Shown here: piece after piece, positions 25,999-35,793 of the stretch
How positions within the stretch are numbered: position 1 is the stretch's first letter
Layout: every line of letters begins with the position of its first letter
Origin: a virus
Direction: 5' to 3' (one strand)
IMG/VR virus record: IMGVR_UViG_3300025889_017816
Span: 55,475 to 119,474 of that record
DNA: 64,000 bases
Program-made: the position numbers and the translations under genes
The notes under the pieces: generated by a model
Database searches by the model: none
Told to the model about the DNA's origin: nothing
The model's input: the letters and a program-made list of their open reading frames with translations, nothing else

Positions 25999-27263
25999 TA
26001 TTTCCCCTCATAAAAAATTCTATACTTCTTTTTAAAAATTTGATTTACTGTATTTTTTAAATTTATAAAACTATCCTTCAAATGATCATTATTATAAAAA
26101 TGTTTCATGTTATGTTCTAAAATAGGTATATTTTTTAATATAATTTGATTTTTTTGTCTTCTTGATAAAGAAATCCATTTTTCCAATGATTGGTGAGCGC
26201 AAAAGAATCTTTCCTTATCATTTTCAATATCATCATAACTTTGATCTATACCATAAAAATCCGTTTCATATCCTAAAGTTTGTAAAAATTTTAAAACTCC
26301 TTTTTGTCCTAATAATATAAACGGATGTCCAGCAACTATAGGTTTAAAAACTTTTTCAGTTATAAACAATCCAGGGTCAAAAAAATTTGTTTCAGTTACG
26401 AAAGTTAATAAACTACTTTTATATATATCGTGATTAAATCTGGCTGTTTCATCCAAATATTCAATTTTTTGCGACCAATCACCGTCCACAAATATCGGCA
26501 AATTCTCCATCAAAATATCGGTAAAATATTTATGATTAATATCAAAATAATTTTCTACCAGCTCTTTCGGGGTCATTGTTTTATTAATATCACATAAACC
26601 ACTAACCACATTATTTTCAACTAAGTTTTTATCTATTAAATAAAACAAATGGAAAAACCGTTGTAATCTTCCGGTTCGGTTTAAACTATTAAAAGATTTT
26701 GCTTCCAAATCCCTTATTGCTTTTAATACCAGCGGATTTTTAGGTATCTTGTTTTCAAAATAAAAAAATCCTGCGAGACCATAACAATGAGCAATTCTTG
26801 GGGTTACCTTCTTTTTTATACACCAATTTTCATATTCATGATTAAATAATTTATCACCATTGAAAATTAAAACACTAAATGGAGGCAATTCATGCATTTT
26901 CATAAAATCATGAATTTTCTGAAACCCATTAGCTTTTTCATAATTTAAAGATTTTCCTTCTTCCGTATTATCTATCACTAATATTATTTGTTCCTGTTTT
27001 AAGGCCTTGATTGTTCTTTCTGGTATATGATTGAGTATATTTTCAGTATGAGGTGTCGCTCCCAGCCAAGTATCTGCATGTTCTCTAACTTTAATAAAAT
27101 AAATTCCTTTTTCAGGATAAGGTACTAATCTGCTACGAGACTCCTTAACAACAAAACCTGCCCGCCGTGCTTCTCCGATACTATGTAAAGAATAATCAAA
27201 AACTTCTTTTTCCAAATGACTTAAATTTCCTAAGTTTTTGTCATCATAATATGCTACAATCAT
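25998..27263 (-). CDS. Glycosyltransferase-like protein, cassette family copy A
   Basis: A 421-residue protein of a family represented five times in this cassette. Two signatures are present: a weak form of 'F-x-C-L-N-R-x4-HR-x2-LL' near 190-213, and 'TFVTETN...FITEKVFKPI...HPFILLG' near 287-319, followed by L-x2-L-G-Y-E-T. The second signature resembles the nucleotide-sugar binding part of exostosin/GT10 transferases, where a T-E-K or S-E-K motif contacts the donor. No membrane segment or signal. It overlaps the SGNH gene by one base and the amidinotransferase by four. Donor and acceptor unknown. Confidence 0.55.
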   Translation of the reverse strand: MIVAYYDDKNLGNLSHLEKEVFDYSLHSIGEARRAGFVVKESRSRLVPYPEKGIYFIKVREHADTWLGATPHTENILNHIPERTIKALKQEQIILVIDNTEEGKSLNYEKANGFQKIHDFMKMHELPPFSVLIFNGDKLFNHEYENWCIKKKVTPRIAHCYGLAGFFYFENKIPKNPLVLKAIRDLEAKSFNSLNRTGRLQRFFHLFYLIDKNLVENNVVSGLCDINKTMTPKELVENYFDINHKYFTDILMENLPIFVDGDWSQKIEYLDETARFNHDIYKSSLLTFVTETNFFDPGLFITEKVFKPIVAGHPFILLGQKGVLKFLQTLGYETDFYGIDQSYDDIENDKERFFCAHQSLEKWISLSRRQKNQIILKNIPILEHNMKHFYNNDHLKDSFINLKNTVNQIFKKKYRIFYEGK

Positions 27264-28312
27264 TGGTAATCACCATAAGTATCATTTCGTATAGTGTCCA
27301 ATGTAACACAATGTGGACCGCCACTCAAGGTTCTACAGTGTCTCAATCTAATAGGTAACACATCAAAACCGCTAGATTCTAATTGTTTTATGAGCGGTGT
27401 TTGTCTTTCTTCTACAGCAACTAAAGTTTCAGATAAACTTAAAACATTCATGCCTATCCACGGACTTGCTGCTGCCCAGTGTTCTTCATAAGGGGTTTCT
27501 ATAGGGTCAACACTCCAAATTTTTTCCCAATTTTTAAAATATGAAGGTAAATTATTTTCGTTTATTCTTTTAGGATTTAATAAAACTTTACCTGGAGCTA
27601 AAGGCAAAATAGTAGTATCAACATGAATAAAAGCATATATGTTTTCTAAAAGATGAACCTTATATTTTTCACCTAGAAATCTTTGTAGCCATTTTGCTCC
27701 TAGTATATTACCTGAATTTGATACTAAATAAAAAATGTCTTTTCCACACTTAATTACATTTGCAGCATCAAAAGCAATTTCATAATTTGTTAAGGTAGGT
27801 TTACTTAAATCTGTTCGGTCATATAACTTATTATCTAATTGCGGTTTTGGGGCAGATATCCAATTACTACCCGCATCAAAATATTTCTGAAATAAACTTC
27901 TATAAGCAAACGTTTCGAAGTATCTTGATCTAAGTGGCATAGGTGTTTCAATAATAGTATCACCTATAATTAATACACTATCTCTTGGACAATAAAGATA
28001 ATAGCCATCAGAAGTCCAATTTGGTGTTGAAAAAGTATCTGCACAATTTTTAATTTCAGGTCTATAAACAATAATACCTAGATTTTCCAATTGTGTTTGA
28101 AAAACATTCAAATCTTCTATGGTCTCTTCTATGATTTTAGAATCATAATAACCGCTGGGTAAATTATCGGTTTTTTCATAGTTTGCATAATCCACGCAAT
28201 GCATATCATGTTTTTTAATTGTAGGGATATGAGCAAATTCTGCTCTACCTAAAATTATTTCTTTTAAATCGCCCCATTCTGTGTGACAATTAATTTTGTT
28301 TAGTGTTTCCAT
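27260..28312 (-). CDS. Amidinotransferase family (AGAT/StrB-like)
   Basis: A 350-residue pentein-fold protein of the glycine/inosamine amidinotransferase family, which moves the amidino group of arginine to an amine. The catalytic elements are visible: 'AFDAANVIKCG' (Asp), 'FIHVDTTILPL' (His) and 'SGGPHCVTLDT' with the nucleophilic Cys near residue 335. 'SDGYYLYCPRD' is also conserved. The ATG at 28312 is preferred; an in-frame TTG 14 codons upstream overlaps the previous gene. StrB makes the guanidino groups of streptomycin, so a guanidinylated sugar or amine is a reasonable product. A hydrolase or ornithine-forming role is the alternative. Confidence 0.8.
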   Translation of the reverse strand: METLNKINCHTEWGDLKEIILGRAEFAHIPTIKKHDMHCVDYANYEKTDNLPSGYYDSKIIEETIEDLNVFQTQLENLGIIVYRPEIKNCADTFSTPNWTSDGYYLYCPRDSVLIIGDTIIETPMPLRSRYFETFAYRSLFQKYFDAGSNWISAPKPQLDNKLYDRTDLSKPTLTNYEIAFDAANVIKCGKDIFYLVSNSGNILGAKWLQRFLGEKYKVHLLENIYAFIHVDTTILPLAPGKVLLNPKRINENNLPSYFKNWEKIWSVDPIETPYEEHWAAASPWIGMNVLSLSETLVAVEERQTPLIKQLESSGFDVLPIRLRHCRTLSGGPHCVTLDTIRNDTYGDYQ

Positions 28313-28313
28313 T

Positions 28314-29501
28314 TTAAAATTTCCACGGCGTATGTCTGAAATCTGTGATTTCAAAAAATCTATTATAATTGTGCTCTACTATATCTTTTATATTTAATTG
28401 CCATTCATGCCATTGCTCTTCAGACAGATTACATAATCTTTCTATTTCGTCTACAATAGCAGCTAATCTTTTTTTAGGGTCAACAATCGTGTCATAATTC
28501 TCATTAATAAAGGGATGGAAGGTTTTATATCCTCTATCTCTTAATGCAGATAACATAAAAGCAGAACCAACCAAAATAAATGGATGTTTAACTGATATAG
28601 GTTTATAGGTTTTTTCTGTAAAAAATTTATGTGATTTATATTCACCATAAGTCCCCATAAAACCGGATTCGTGTGGATAAAAAATTGTTTCAGTTACAAC
28701 GGAAAAATAACTATTTTCAAAATACTCCAAATCTTTTGGTGTCATATCAACAGGATTATTTCTGAATTCTGAAACTCCACCCTCTAACCGTAGAGGTAAC
28801 ATATTTTCATTTTCTTTTATTGTATTGAATACTTTTTCCTCGTAAAAGGGATGTTGGAGTGAATCACCATAGTTATCTAACCACCTTTTAACCCAATTAA
28901 TATTTGGGGCGTAGCCTGCCCCCGCCATCGAATAAAAAGATTGATTTAATAAATTTTTATTTATAACCTTAGATAACAATTCCATTCTATGTAATCTTTC
29001 TACCTTATTAAAACATAGAAATTTTTTTTCTCTTTTTCCAATAAGATAAGAATCAGTTTTAATTTTTGTGCCTTGATAATCTCTAGCAATTTTTTCAAAA
29101 ACATAATAGGATATTATATTAATTCTCTCTCTGTAATTTAAACTATTGCAAAATTGATCATAACTTTTAGGACCGTCTAAAGTTCCAGTTGTTAAAAAAA
29201 TATTTGATGCATCAATGTCTGTATTTTCTATAACATTATGAATTTTTTTTATGAGAGATATATGTACGGCTTCCATTGAATTAAAAAATATTATTTTTTT
29301 ATTTTCCTTTAAAACGGCTAGAATAATTTCTTTCAATTCTTCATCGGTAAATCTATTAATTTTGTCAGCATAAGCGATAATAATGAAAAAATCATTTTGA
29401 AGTTCGCTCAATTCCTTATAAATCAAAACTAGCAGAAGGAAATAGGTATCTGATTCCTCCTGTAAAAAAGTATATTTTTGATTTATTTCCTGTAGGTTCA
29501 T
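28314..29501 (-). CDS. Glycosyltransferase-like protein, cassette family copy B
   Basis: A 395-residue paralogue of copy A. Motif 1 reads 'FLCFNKVERLHRMELLSK' near 170 and motif 2 'VVTET...FFTEKTYKPISVKHPFILVG' near 255-290, followed by a G-Y-K-T-F and N-Y-D-T-I tail. The N-terminal 150 residues differ from the other copies, suggesting a different acceptor-binding half. Four-base overlap with the UDP-sugar dehydrogenase gene upstream. Confidence 0.55.
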   Translation of the reverse strand: MNLQEINQKYTFLQEESDTYFLLLVLIYKELSELQNDFFIIIAYADKINRFTDEELKEIILAVLKENKKIIFFNSMEAVHISLIKKIHNVIENTDIDASNIFLTTGTLDGPKSYDQFCNSLNYRERINIISYYVFEKIARDYQGTKIKTDSYLIGKREKKFLCFNKVERLHRMELLSKVINKNLLNQSFYSMAGAGYAPNINWVKRWLDNYGDSLQHPFYEEKVFNTIKENENMLPLRLEGGVSEFRNNPVDMTPKDLEYFENSYFSVVTETIFYPHESGFMGTYGEYKSHKFFTEKTYKPISVKHPFILVGSAFMLSALRDRGYKTFHPFINENYDTIVDPKKRLAAIVDEIERLCNLSEEQWHEWQLNIKDIVEHNYNRFFEITDFRHTPWKF

Positions 29502-30727
29502 CTTGTATTGCCATATTGGATAACGATAGATTCAGAAATATCTTCTGTTTTTAAATATCTCCAAATATCTATAATAATACTTCCTGGAAGTATATTACAA
29601 TAAAAATGTTGTTTATCACTACCAATTAAATGGCTATGACTATAGGTTGTTGGAGCATGATGAGCAAGAAGAATAACACCATGAGCTTCATTTATCACAT
29701 CATTAGTAAGAGGGTCAATATATATTACCTCATGTCCTTGCTGTTCCACATAATGACCAATTAATAAACTGTAACTGCCTTCTGTGTATGCAACACCTGG
29801 CTTATATGCCTTACCATGAATATAAATTTTCATATTATTTTTATTGGCTAGGTCAACCATCTTTTCTGCCACACGTTTGGCTTGTAGTTCTCTACTATCC
29901 ATGATGGCGCCAAATAAATCATAACCTAAATTTAATTTTTGTGATAACCAACGTAAAGCAATGTTATCACGAGGATGGCAAGCACCTGCATCTCCCATAC
30001 CCGCTTTCATATAGGCCGGCCCCATGATCCGTCGGTCGCTTTCTGCCAAAGCTTTTGTCACCACATCCACATTGATGTTTCCAGATGCTTCTGCTACATC
30101 CTGTATCATGTTGACTAATCCAATTTTAGCAGAGATGAAAGTATTATAAAAAATCTTGATGCATTCTGCTTCATCCCAAGTACCTATGACATATCTTGGG
30201 TCATTTTGCATAATAGTTTTATAAAAATTTGTTAAAATTTTTGCATCACCTGTAGTGGTTCCATCTTCAGTTCCTATAATAACCATTTCAGGATTAATCA
30301 TGTCCCAGTTTACAGATCCCATTGCAATTAGATATGGGTTGTAAATGAATCTATAATTAGATGTGTGTTTGATAAATTCTCTGCGAGTGGTTCCTGGAAG
30401 AACAGTACTAATAAGAACTATTAGTTGATCTTTAGTGCAATGATTATTCAATTCCTTTAATATATCAATAACTATTGAATAATCAAAATCTTTCGGCTCT
30501 AAATGTGCTGTCGGTATTTCACCACCATAAGAAGAATCATGAGGTGTTGGGACAGCAATAAAAATTAATTCTCTGTTTTGTACCGCTTCTTTTATAGAAG
30601 ACAAAACAGAGAATTCTGCTATACCATGATCTTCAATATCATATCCTACTACATCATAGCCAGCATTTTTCATTTCGTTTGCACACGGTGCTCCTAATTT
30701 ACCGCAACCAATCATTGCAACCTTCAT
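29498..30727 (-). CDS. UDP-glucose/UDP-sugar 6-dehydrogenase family
   Basis: A 409-residue NAD-dependent dehydrogenase oxidising the C6 hydroxyl of a nucleotide sugar to a carboxylate. An N-terminal Rossmann fold is evident (M-I-G-C-G-K-L-G), then 'IAVPTPHD', 'STVLPGTT', and 'GDAGACHPRDN' with the catalytic Cys near 255. The C-terminal domain contains 'GKAYKPGVAYTEGS'. It could supply a uronic-acid donor to the neighbouring transferases. A GAGATTAAATC segment precedes the ATG. It is one of the most GC-balanced and best-conserved members of the cassette. Confidence 0.88.
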   Translation of the reverse strand: MKVAMIGCGKLGAPCANEMKNAGYDVVGYDIEDHGIAEFSVLSSIKEAVQNRELIFIAVPTPHDSSYGGEIPTAHLEPKDFDYSIVIDILKELNNHCTKDQLIVLISTVLPGTTRREFIKHTSNYRFIYNPYLIAMGSVNWDMINPEMVIIGTEDGTTTGDAKILTNFYKTIMQNDPRYVIGTWDEAECIKIFYNTFISAKIGLVNMIQDVAEASGNINVDVVTKALAESDRRIMGPAYMKAGMGDAGACHPRDNIALRWLSQKLNLGYDLFGAIMDSRELQAKRVAEKMVDLANKNNMKIYIHGKAYKPGVAYTEGSYSLLIGHYVEQQGHEVIYIDPLTNDVINEAHGVILLAHHAPTTYSHSHLIGSDKQHFYCNILPGSIIIDIWRYLKTEDISESIVIQYGNTR

Positions 30728-30739
30728 TGATTTAATCTC

Positions 30740-32791
30740 CTAGAAAATGCAATCATCGAAATTGTAATTTTTGTATCTAGCCAAACAACCTAATTGGTCA
30801 ATAAATGGATTTGTAAGAAATAAAGACGAAGCTAAATGTATTTCCTTAGGTAACTCCATATCCTTAGATAATTCCAAACACCTATTATAATTATAATTTA
30901 TTTTTTCTTCCAAAGATTTATACACATCATTTAAATTAGTCAAATTAGAAATTTTAATCATTTCTTGAGCAAACATTTCAGTTTTTATATTTAGATCTTC
31001 AATATTATCAAAACTATAATCTATAATTTCATCATACAGTTCAAAACCAAGCTCTCTCAAATATTGGTTTATGCCGACATAACCAAGAACTGCGAAAGGT
31101 TTTTTAAAAATTAAAGGCTTTATTGTTTTTTCTGTTATGAATATAACATTGCTCGTGCTTTCCGTAACAAAATCAAAAAATACATCATTATATTCTTTTG
31201 GTATTACATAGGATCCCCTATGGGAAGCCATATTATCTAAATCAATAATTGTTTTTTTGTCAAAATATTCAAAATCAAATTGCATATTTTTTACAAAACC
31301 ATTTATATCTGCCCAACTAACAACTCCTTTGTCAAAAAGATTATATTTAGCAATTTTATCAATTAAAAAACATCTATGAATATGTGGGTTATTATTTAAA
31401 CATATAAAAGGTATGGATATATGTTTGTTTTCTATAGGTGGCAAAGTTTTTAAAATAGGAGTTGAATATCTAAAATAAAATTTCGGCCAATATTCTACAT
31501 TTACATTATTGATATTTAAATCTTCTATATAATTTTTTATTAGTCCTGACTCTTTACATCCTAAAACAAAGGTTACTTTTATATCATACTGGTTGACTAT
31601 ATTTACAAAATCCTTAGTTGCCCATGGCTGCCATTCAATTTCTCCCAAAATAATAATTCTTTTGGGTTTTTTATTTTTTATTTCTTCAACTATTTCCTCA
31701 TAATTTATTTCCGCATAATGAAAATATAATTTTTCTGGTCTATAAGTTTTTTGGAAATAAAATTTTTCTTCGTTATCCTCAAAATTATTGAAAATGCCCG
31801 CTAAACCTTCATCTCCGGGTAGAGGAAATTCTTTGTGAGGAAAAGTTTTAAAATACTCTTTTATGTGACTAGGTACTGATTTAGATGATCTTGCAAAATT
31901 TTTTGCTAAATTATAATTAAATTCTATTTTTTCTTTTATTTTTTCATATAGCCCTTCTAAATCTTCGGAAAAAATTATAGCATGAACATTTTTTAAATAC
32001 AACTCTATTCTTTTTTCTATATCTTCTTCATCATCAAAAGAATAATCAAATATTTCATCATATAGTAGAAATCCTAATTCTTGTAGTTTTTTATGTATAT
32101 TTACAGCTCCTAAAATTAAAAAAGGTCGTTTACATAAAAGAGGAGTTGCAGTTTTTTCTGAAATAATTGGAACTATTTCATCAGTCTCAGCTACCAAATG
32201 CAAAAATCCTTGGAAAAACTTTTCATTAAATGAATAGCTTGTTCTATTTTGCAAATATTCATCATCAATATGCAATTTACCACCGTTATAATATTTCCAC
32301 TTGTATACTTTACTGTAGTTATTTTCATCATGAAAAGTAACCAAACCTTTATCTAAAAAACTTTCCTTTTGTAATTCATCTAATAACATACATCTATGTT
32401 TTTTTCCTCTACCTATAAAACATAAAAATGGGTGGGTAAATTTTATATTTGTATGTGATGAGTTTTCATAAAAAATATTTCTTACTGCTTTCATTTGCAT
32501 ATCAGTTTTTACAAAATAAAAAGTTGGCCATATCTGACATTTAAACAAATCCTCCCTAACACCTAATTCAATTATTCGGTTTTCTAACCATTTTTGATCT
32601 AGTGTGCAGGTACTCACAATTATTTCAATATTATTTTTATTAATATATTCAACCTCTTTTTTGCCGATTATTATATCATACTCATCAAAGTGTAAAAAAT
32701 ATATTTTTTGTGAATTAGATTCCAATATATATTGTTCTATTATTGTTGAATCTGGTTGGTAAGCATAAACAGCTATAGTTTTGTTATCCAT
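30740..32791 (-). CDS. Double-domain glycosyltransferase-like protein, cassette copies C1 and C2
   Basis: A 683-residue protein made of two tandem copies of the cassette transferase domain. Copy C1 (about 1-330) has 'FLCFIGRGKKHRCMLLDEL' and 'LVAETDE...ISEKTATPLLCKRPFLILG'. Copy C2 (about 345-683) has 'FICLNNNPHIHRCFLIDKI' and 'FVTEST...FITEKTIKPLIFKKPFAVLG'. Both end with E-L-G-F-x-L-Y-D-E-I-x-D-Y-S-F-D, so the two halves are each other's closest relatives here and arose by internal duplication. It may add two sugars in turn, like polymerising bifunctional transferases (inference). It overlaps the radical-SAM gene upstream by 19 bases. Confidence 0.58.
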   Translation of the reverse strand: MDNKTIAVYAYQPDSTIIEQYILESNSQKIYFLHFDEYDIIIGKKEVEYINKNNIEIIVSTCTLDQKWLENRIIELGVREDLFKCQIWPTFYFVKTDMQMKAVRNIFYENSSHTNIKFTHPFLCFIGRGKKHRCMLLDELQKESFLDKGLVTFHDENNYSKVYKWKYYNGGKLHIDDEYLQNRTSYSFNEKFFQGFLHLVAETDEIVPIISEKTATPLLCKRPFLILGAVNIHKKLQELGFLLYDEIFDYSFDDEEDIEKRIELYLKNVHAIIFSEDLEGLYEKIKEKIEFNYNLAKNFARSSKSVPSHIKEYFKTFPHKEFPLPGDEGLAGIFNNFEDNEEKFYFQKTYRPEKLYFHYAEINYEEIVEEIKNKKPKRIIILGEIEWQPWATKDFVNIVNQYDIKVTFVLGCKESGLIKNYIEDLNINNVNVEYWPKFYFRYSTPILKTLPPIENKHISIPFICLNNNPHIHRCFLIDKIAKYNLFDKGVVSWADINGFVKNMQFDFEYFDKKTIIDLDNMASHRGSYVIPKEYNDVFFDFVTESTSNVIFITEKTIKPLIFKKPFAVLGYVGINQYLRELGFELYDEIIDYSFDNIEDLNIKTEMFAQEMIKISNLTNLNDVYKSLEEKINYNYNRCLELSKDMELPKEIHLASSLFLTNPFIDQLGCLARYKNYNFDDCIF

Positions 32792-34692
32792 GATTTTCCA
32801 AAATTTCTTCTTCTGTAAAAAAATATTTGCTCACAAAATCTATCTAAAGACACGGTTTTATCTTCAGGAAAATCAAATTCATAGGTAGTTGGAACATCTA
32901 ATTCTGATATATCTTGCATATATCCTAAGAAATCATAATTAAAAGTTTTTGTTAAAGGATAATTAGTAATTTTTTTATGATCAATTATATAATATTTTTG
33001 AAATTCTAATAATTCATCAAGCAAATTATCATCCAATGAATATTTTGATTTAACAAAGTTTTTTATTATATCAAAGAAATGTTCATACTTATCTTCAAAA
33101 TGCATTTTAATAATTGTGCTATGGATTAAATTCCAACCATGTATTTCAACTTTTGAAATTGGTTCATGAGCTATTTCTCCGTTGACTGTCCAAATATTGT
33201 AATGATGTCGAACAGAATTCATTTCTTTTTTCAACCAATCATCCTGATGAATATATTCAAAAAGGTTTTCATAAAATTCTGAATAATCTACATTTTTTGC
33301 TTTATATAGATATCTACTAATAAAACTTGTTAAGCCATTGATATGAAAGGTATTTAAAAACCAAGAAAAAACTTGAGCATCTAACATTTTTTCCCTAGGC
33401 ATATCCTTTGTTGCTGTAACAACTTCAATAGATTCTCTTACTTCTCTCTCATTATATGTGCCAACAATATAGTCATAAACCTCAGCACTTTCAATATTGT
33501 GTTCTGCTCGTTGTGTTAAATTCATTTCAGCATTTTCTAATAACTGTGCTTGGTAAACAGTAATACCTGTGTGATTATTTGCTCTAAAAAGTTTATAAAA
33601 ATTCTCTTTCCATGATTCTAGAGTTTCTTCTGGCAACCCAAGGATTAATTCTGTATACAAAGGCACTCCTTCTTTTTCACACATTTCAAAAACTTCTTCA
33701 ATTTTATTCATGCCAAGGTTTTTTCTTCTTACTGCTGAAAGAACATCTTCATGAAGACTTTGAACACTCAAATTTAAACCAATTTTTGCGCCGCCACCGT
33801 CAATAAGTTTTTTTGCAATTTGAATAACGGATTTTTTTTGATTTTTAGCCCATGCCAATGTGTAACTTCTTGGATTATTATAGGTTTGTTGAACTTCTAT
33901 AAGTTTATCAGCAATTCTTGCATCTCTTTCTTCAAAGATACCGAAATTTGCATCAGTAAAACTAACGAAATCAAAACCATGTTGGCCGGTCCATTCTAAT
34001 TCATCATAAACTCTTTGTTCATCAAAAAGTTTTACTTTTGCATAAGTTAAACTACCCCAGTCGCAAAATGTACATTGATATGGACACCCACGATTAGTTT
34101 CTATAGTCATGTTCCATCTAACATCATCATTTTGCGCAATTAAATCATCAAATAATCCAGACAAATATGGGCTAGGTATAGTATCTAGTTCGCTAATTCT
34201 ATCAGCGATTCCTGTGGTTATTGCCTTACCATTTTCGTTTATTACAAGGCCTCTTATTTTATAAAAATCTTCAGGGGAAGATGCTTCAAGAACCTTTTTA
34301 AATGTTATCTCACCTTCTCTGATAACAGCTAAATCTATAAAGGAAAATCTTTCAAAAATATCTTTTTTTTCAATTGGTGGTTCAGGACCACCAAATATTA
34401 TTAACATATTTGGGTTAACTTTTTTTAATTCTTTGGCTAATTTGTAGTTATAATTTCTATTCCAAATATAAGTACTGAAACCAACTATATCATGATTTTT
34501 TAATCTCTCCACTACCTCATCAATTTCCTCTCTTCTCCAAATAAATTCACCTAATTCATATTTTTCACGGATATTATCAAATTGATTAACATATGACCAA
34601 ATAATACCTGCACTATATGGTAGGTAATAAGCATTGAACTCTTTAGGTCCTTGGTTGAAATTTGGATTCACAAAACTTATAATTTTTTTCAT
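32773..34692 (-). CDS. Cobalamin-binding-type radical SAM protein
   Basis: A 639-residue radical SAM enzyme of the B12-binding subclass. Residues about 60-130 form the cobalamin-type Rossmann domain ('DIVGFSTYIWN', 'IIFGGPEPP'). The [4Fe-4S] motif is 'NRGCPYQCTFCDWG' near residue 200 (C-x3-C-x2-C), and a TIM-barrel continuation includes 'GLNLSVQSLHEDVL' and 'ELILGLPEE'. Such enzymes methylate unactivated carbons or do ring contractions on sugars, nucleosides and peptides. Substrate unknown. It sits between two transferase-like genes in the operon. Confidence 0.8.
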   Translation of the reverse strand: MKKIISFVNPNFNQGPKEFNAYYLPYSAGIIWSYVNQFDNIREKYELGEFIWRREEIDEVVERLKNHDIVGFSTYIWNRNYNYKLAKELKKVNPNMLIIFGGPEPPIEKKDIFERFSFIDLAVIREGEITFKKVLEASSPEDFYKIRGLVINENGKAITTGIADRISELDTIPSPYLSGLFDDLIAQNDDVRWNMTIETNRGCPYQCTFCDWGSLTYAKVKLFDEQRVYDELEWTGQHGFDFVSFTDANFGIFEERDARIADKLIEVQQTYNNPRSYTLAWAKNQKKSVIQIAKKLIDGGGAKIGLNLSVQSLHEDVLSAVRRKNLGMNKIEEVFEMCEKEGVPLYTELILGLPEETLESWKENFYKLFRANNHTGITVYQAQLLENAEMNLTQRAEHNIESAEVYDYIVGTYNEREVRESIEVVTATKDMPREKMLDAQVFSWFLNTFHINGLTSFISRYLYKAKNVDYSEFYENLFEYIHQDDWLKKEMNSVRHHYNIWTVNGEIAHEPISKVEIHGWNLIHSTIIKMHFEDKYEHFFDIIKNFVKSKYSLDDNLLDELLEFQKYYIIDHKKITNYPLTKTFNYDFLGYMQDISELDVPTTYEFDFPEDKTVSLDRFCEQIFFYRRRNFGKSWITKL

Positions 34693-34695
34693 ATT

Positions 34696-35793
34696 TTAAT
34701 CCTCAATAAATTTATAAAAAGCTTCTTTCCTTTTTTCATCCACACTATCAATCATATTTTTCATATTTAAATAATTTTTATGTGCTCGTTCTGAAAAATT
34801 ATTTATTAATACAGAATAATCTTCAACATTTTTATCTAAAAGGTAATTATATACTCTTTCAATTTCATTCCCAATCAATTTTATTCTTACATAAGGATCA
34901 TGCTCTTTATCATAAGAATGATCAATAAAATCATCAAAAATATCAAACCCCAAACTTCTAAGATATTCAGCATATCCTTCGGGTGCTACAAAAATAGGAA
35001 CTTGGTGACAAAAAAATGCCTTGCTGGTTTTTTCTGTGAAGAAATGTCTATTCCAAGATTCACATATAGGTAAAAGTGTACCTTCAGGAGAAATTACAGG
35101 TGAATAATCATACCCAGATTCCATTACCACATTTATTAGAGCAGACACCCAAATCGAAAGATGTTTATGTGAATCATCATAATGTTCTAGGATATTTATT
35201 TTCCCAAAAGGAGTTAATGGGAATATTTTTCTCACATCTTCAGGTAATAAAGAAAGGTAATTTTCTAACATTCCTTCTTGTTCTAATGCTGCACCGCAGG
35301 TTATTATTGTTTTATCAGATAAATGCAGGTTCCTTTTAATTAATTCATAAGTCATCAAAACCCTAAAAGGTCTAGCAATTCTTGCTAATGAGATCAAGAT
35401 TTTATCTTTTTTAACTACTGTTTCAGGATAAAAACCGGAAGTGCCAACAACACCAACATTTACCATAGAAAGATGATGCCATTTTCTAGATAAGGGATTA
35501 ATAAGAGCTCCACAATCTACAAATAACATATCTTTTTCTTCTATACCTAAATTTTGTAATATTCTAGATATTTCAAACCAATATGAAGAAAAAAATGCTT
35601 CAGTACAAATATGAATAATAATTTTATCCATATCTTTAATAGTTTCTTTGTTTTCTTCAATTAATTTTAATACCCGGTCATATGCACTACCTTCTTGAAT
35701 TATAAAAATTTTTTTATTTATATCTGAAATTGGATATTCCCAATCCCTGCTGAAAAAACCAATAGAAACGTCACAATGATGATTATGTATCAT
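34696..35793 (-). CDS. Glycosyltransferase-like protein, cassette family copy D
   Basis: A 365-residue, more diverged member of the cassette family. Motif 1 is degenerate ('ILISLARIARPFRVLMTYEL' near 135). Motif 2 keeps 'HFFTEKTSKAFFCHQVPIFV' near 255, with E-K-T-x-K-A instead of E-K-T-x-K-P. It ends 'LRSLGFDIFDDFIDHSYD', like copies C1/C2. The loss of the K-P pair could alter donor binding. It overlaps the SGNH copy 3 gene by 11 bases. Confidence 0.5.
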   Translation of the reverse strand: MIHNHHCDVSIGFFSRDWEYPISDINKKIFIIQEGSAYDRVLKLIEENKETIKDMDKIIIHICTEAFFSSYWFEISRILQNLGIEEKDMLFVDCGALINPLSRKWHHLSMVNVGVVGTSGFYPETVVKKDKILISLARIARPFRVLMTYELIKRNLHLSDKTIITCGAALEQEGMLENYLSLLPEDVRKIFPLTPFGKINILEHYDDSHKHLSIWVSALINVVMESGYDYSPVISPEGTLLPICESWNRHFFTEKTSKAFFCHQVPIFVAPEGYAEYLRSLGFDIFDDFIDHSYDKEHDPYVRIKLIGNEIERVYNYLLDKNVEDYSVLINNFSERAHKNYLNMKNMIDSVDEKRKEAFYKFIED

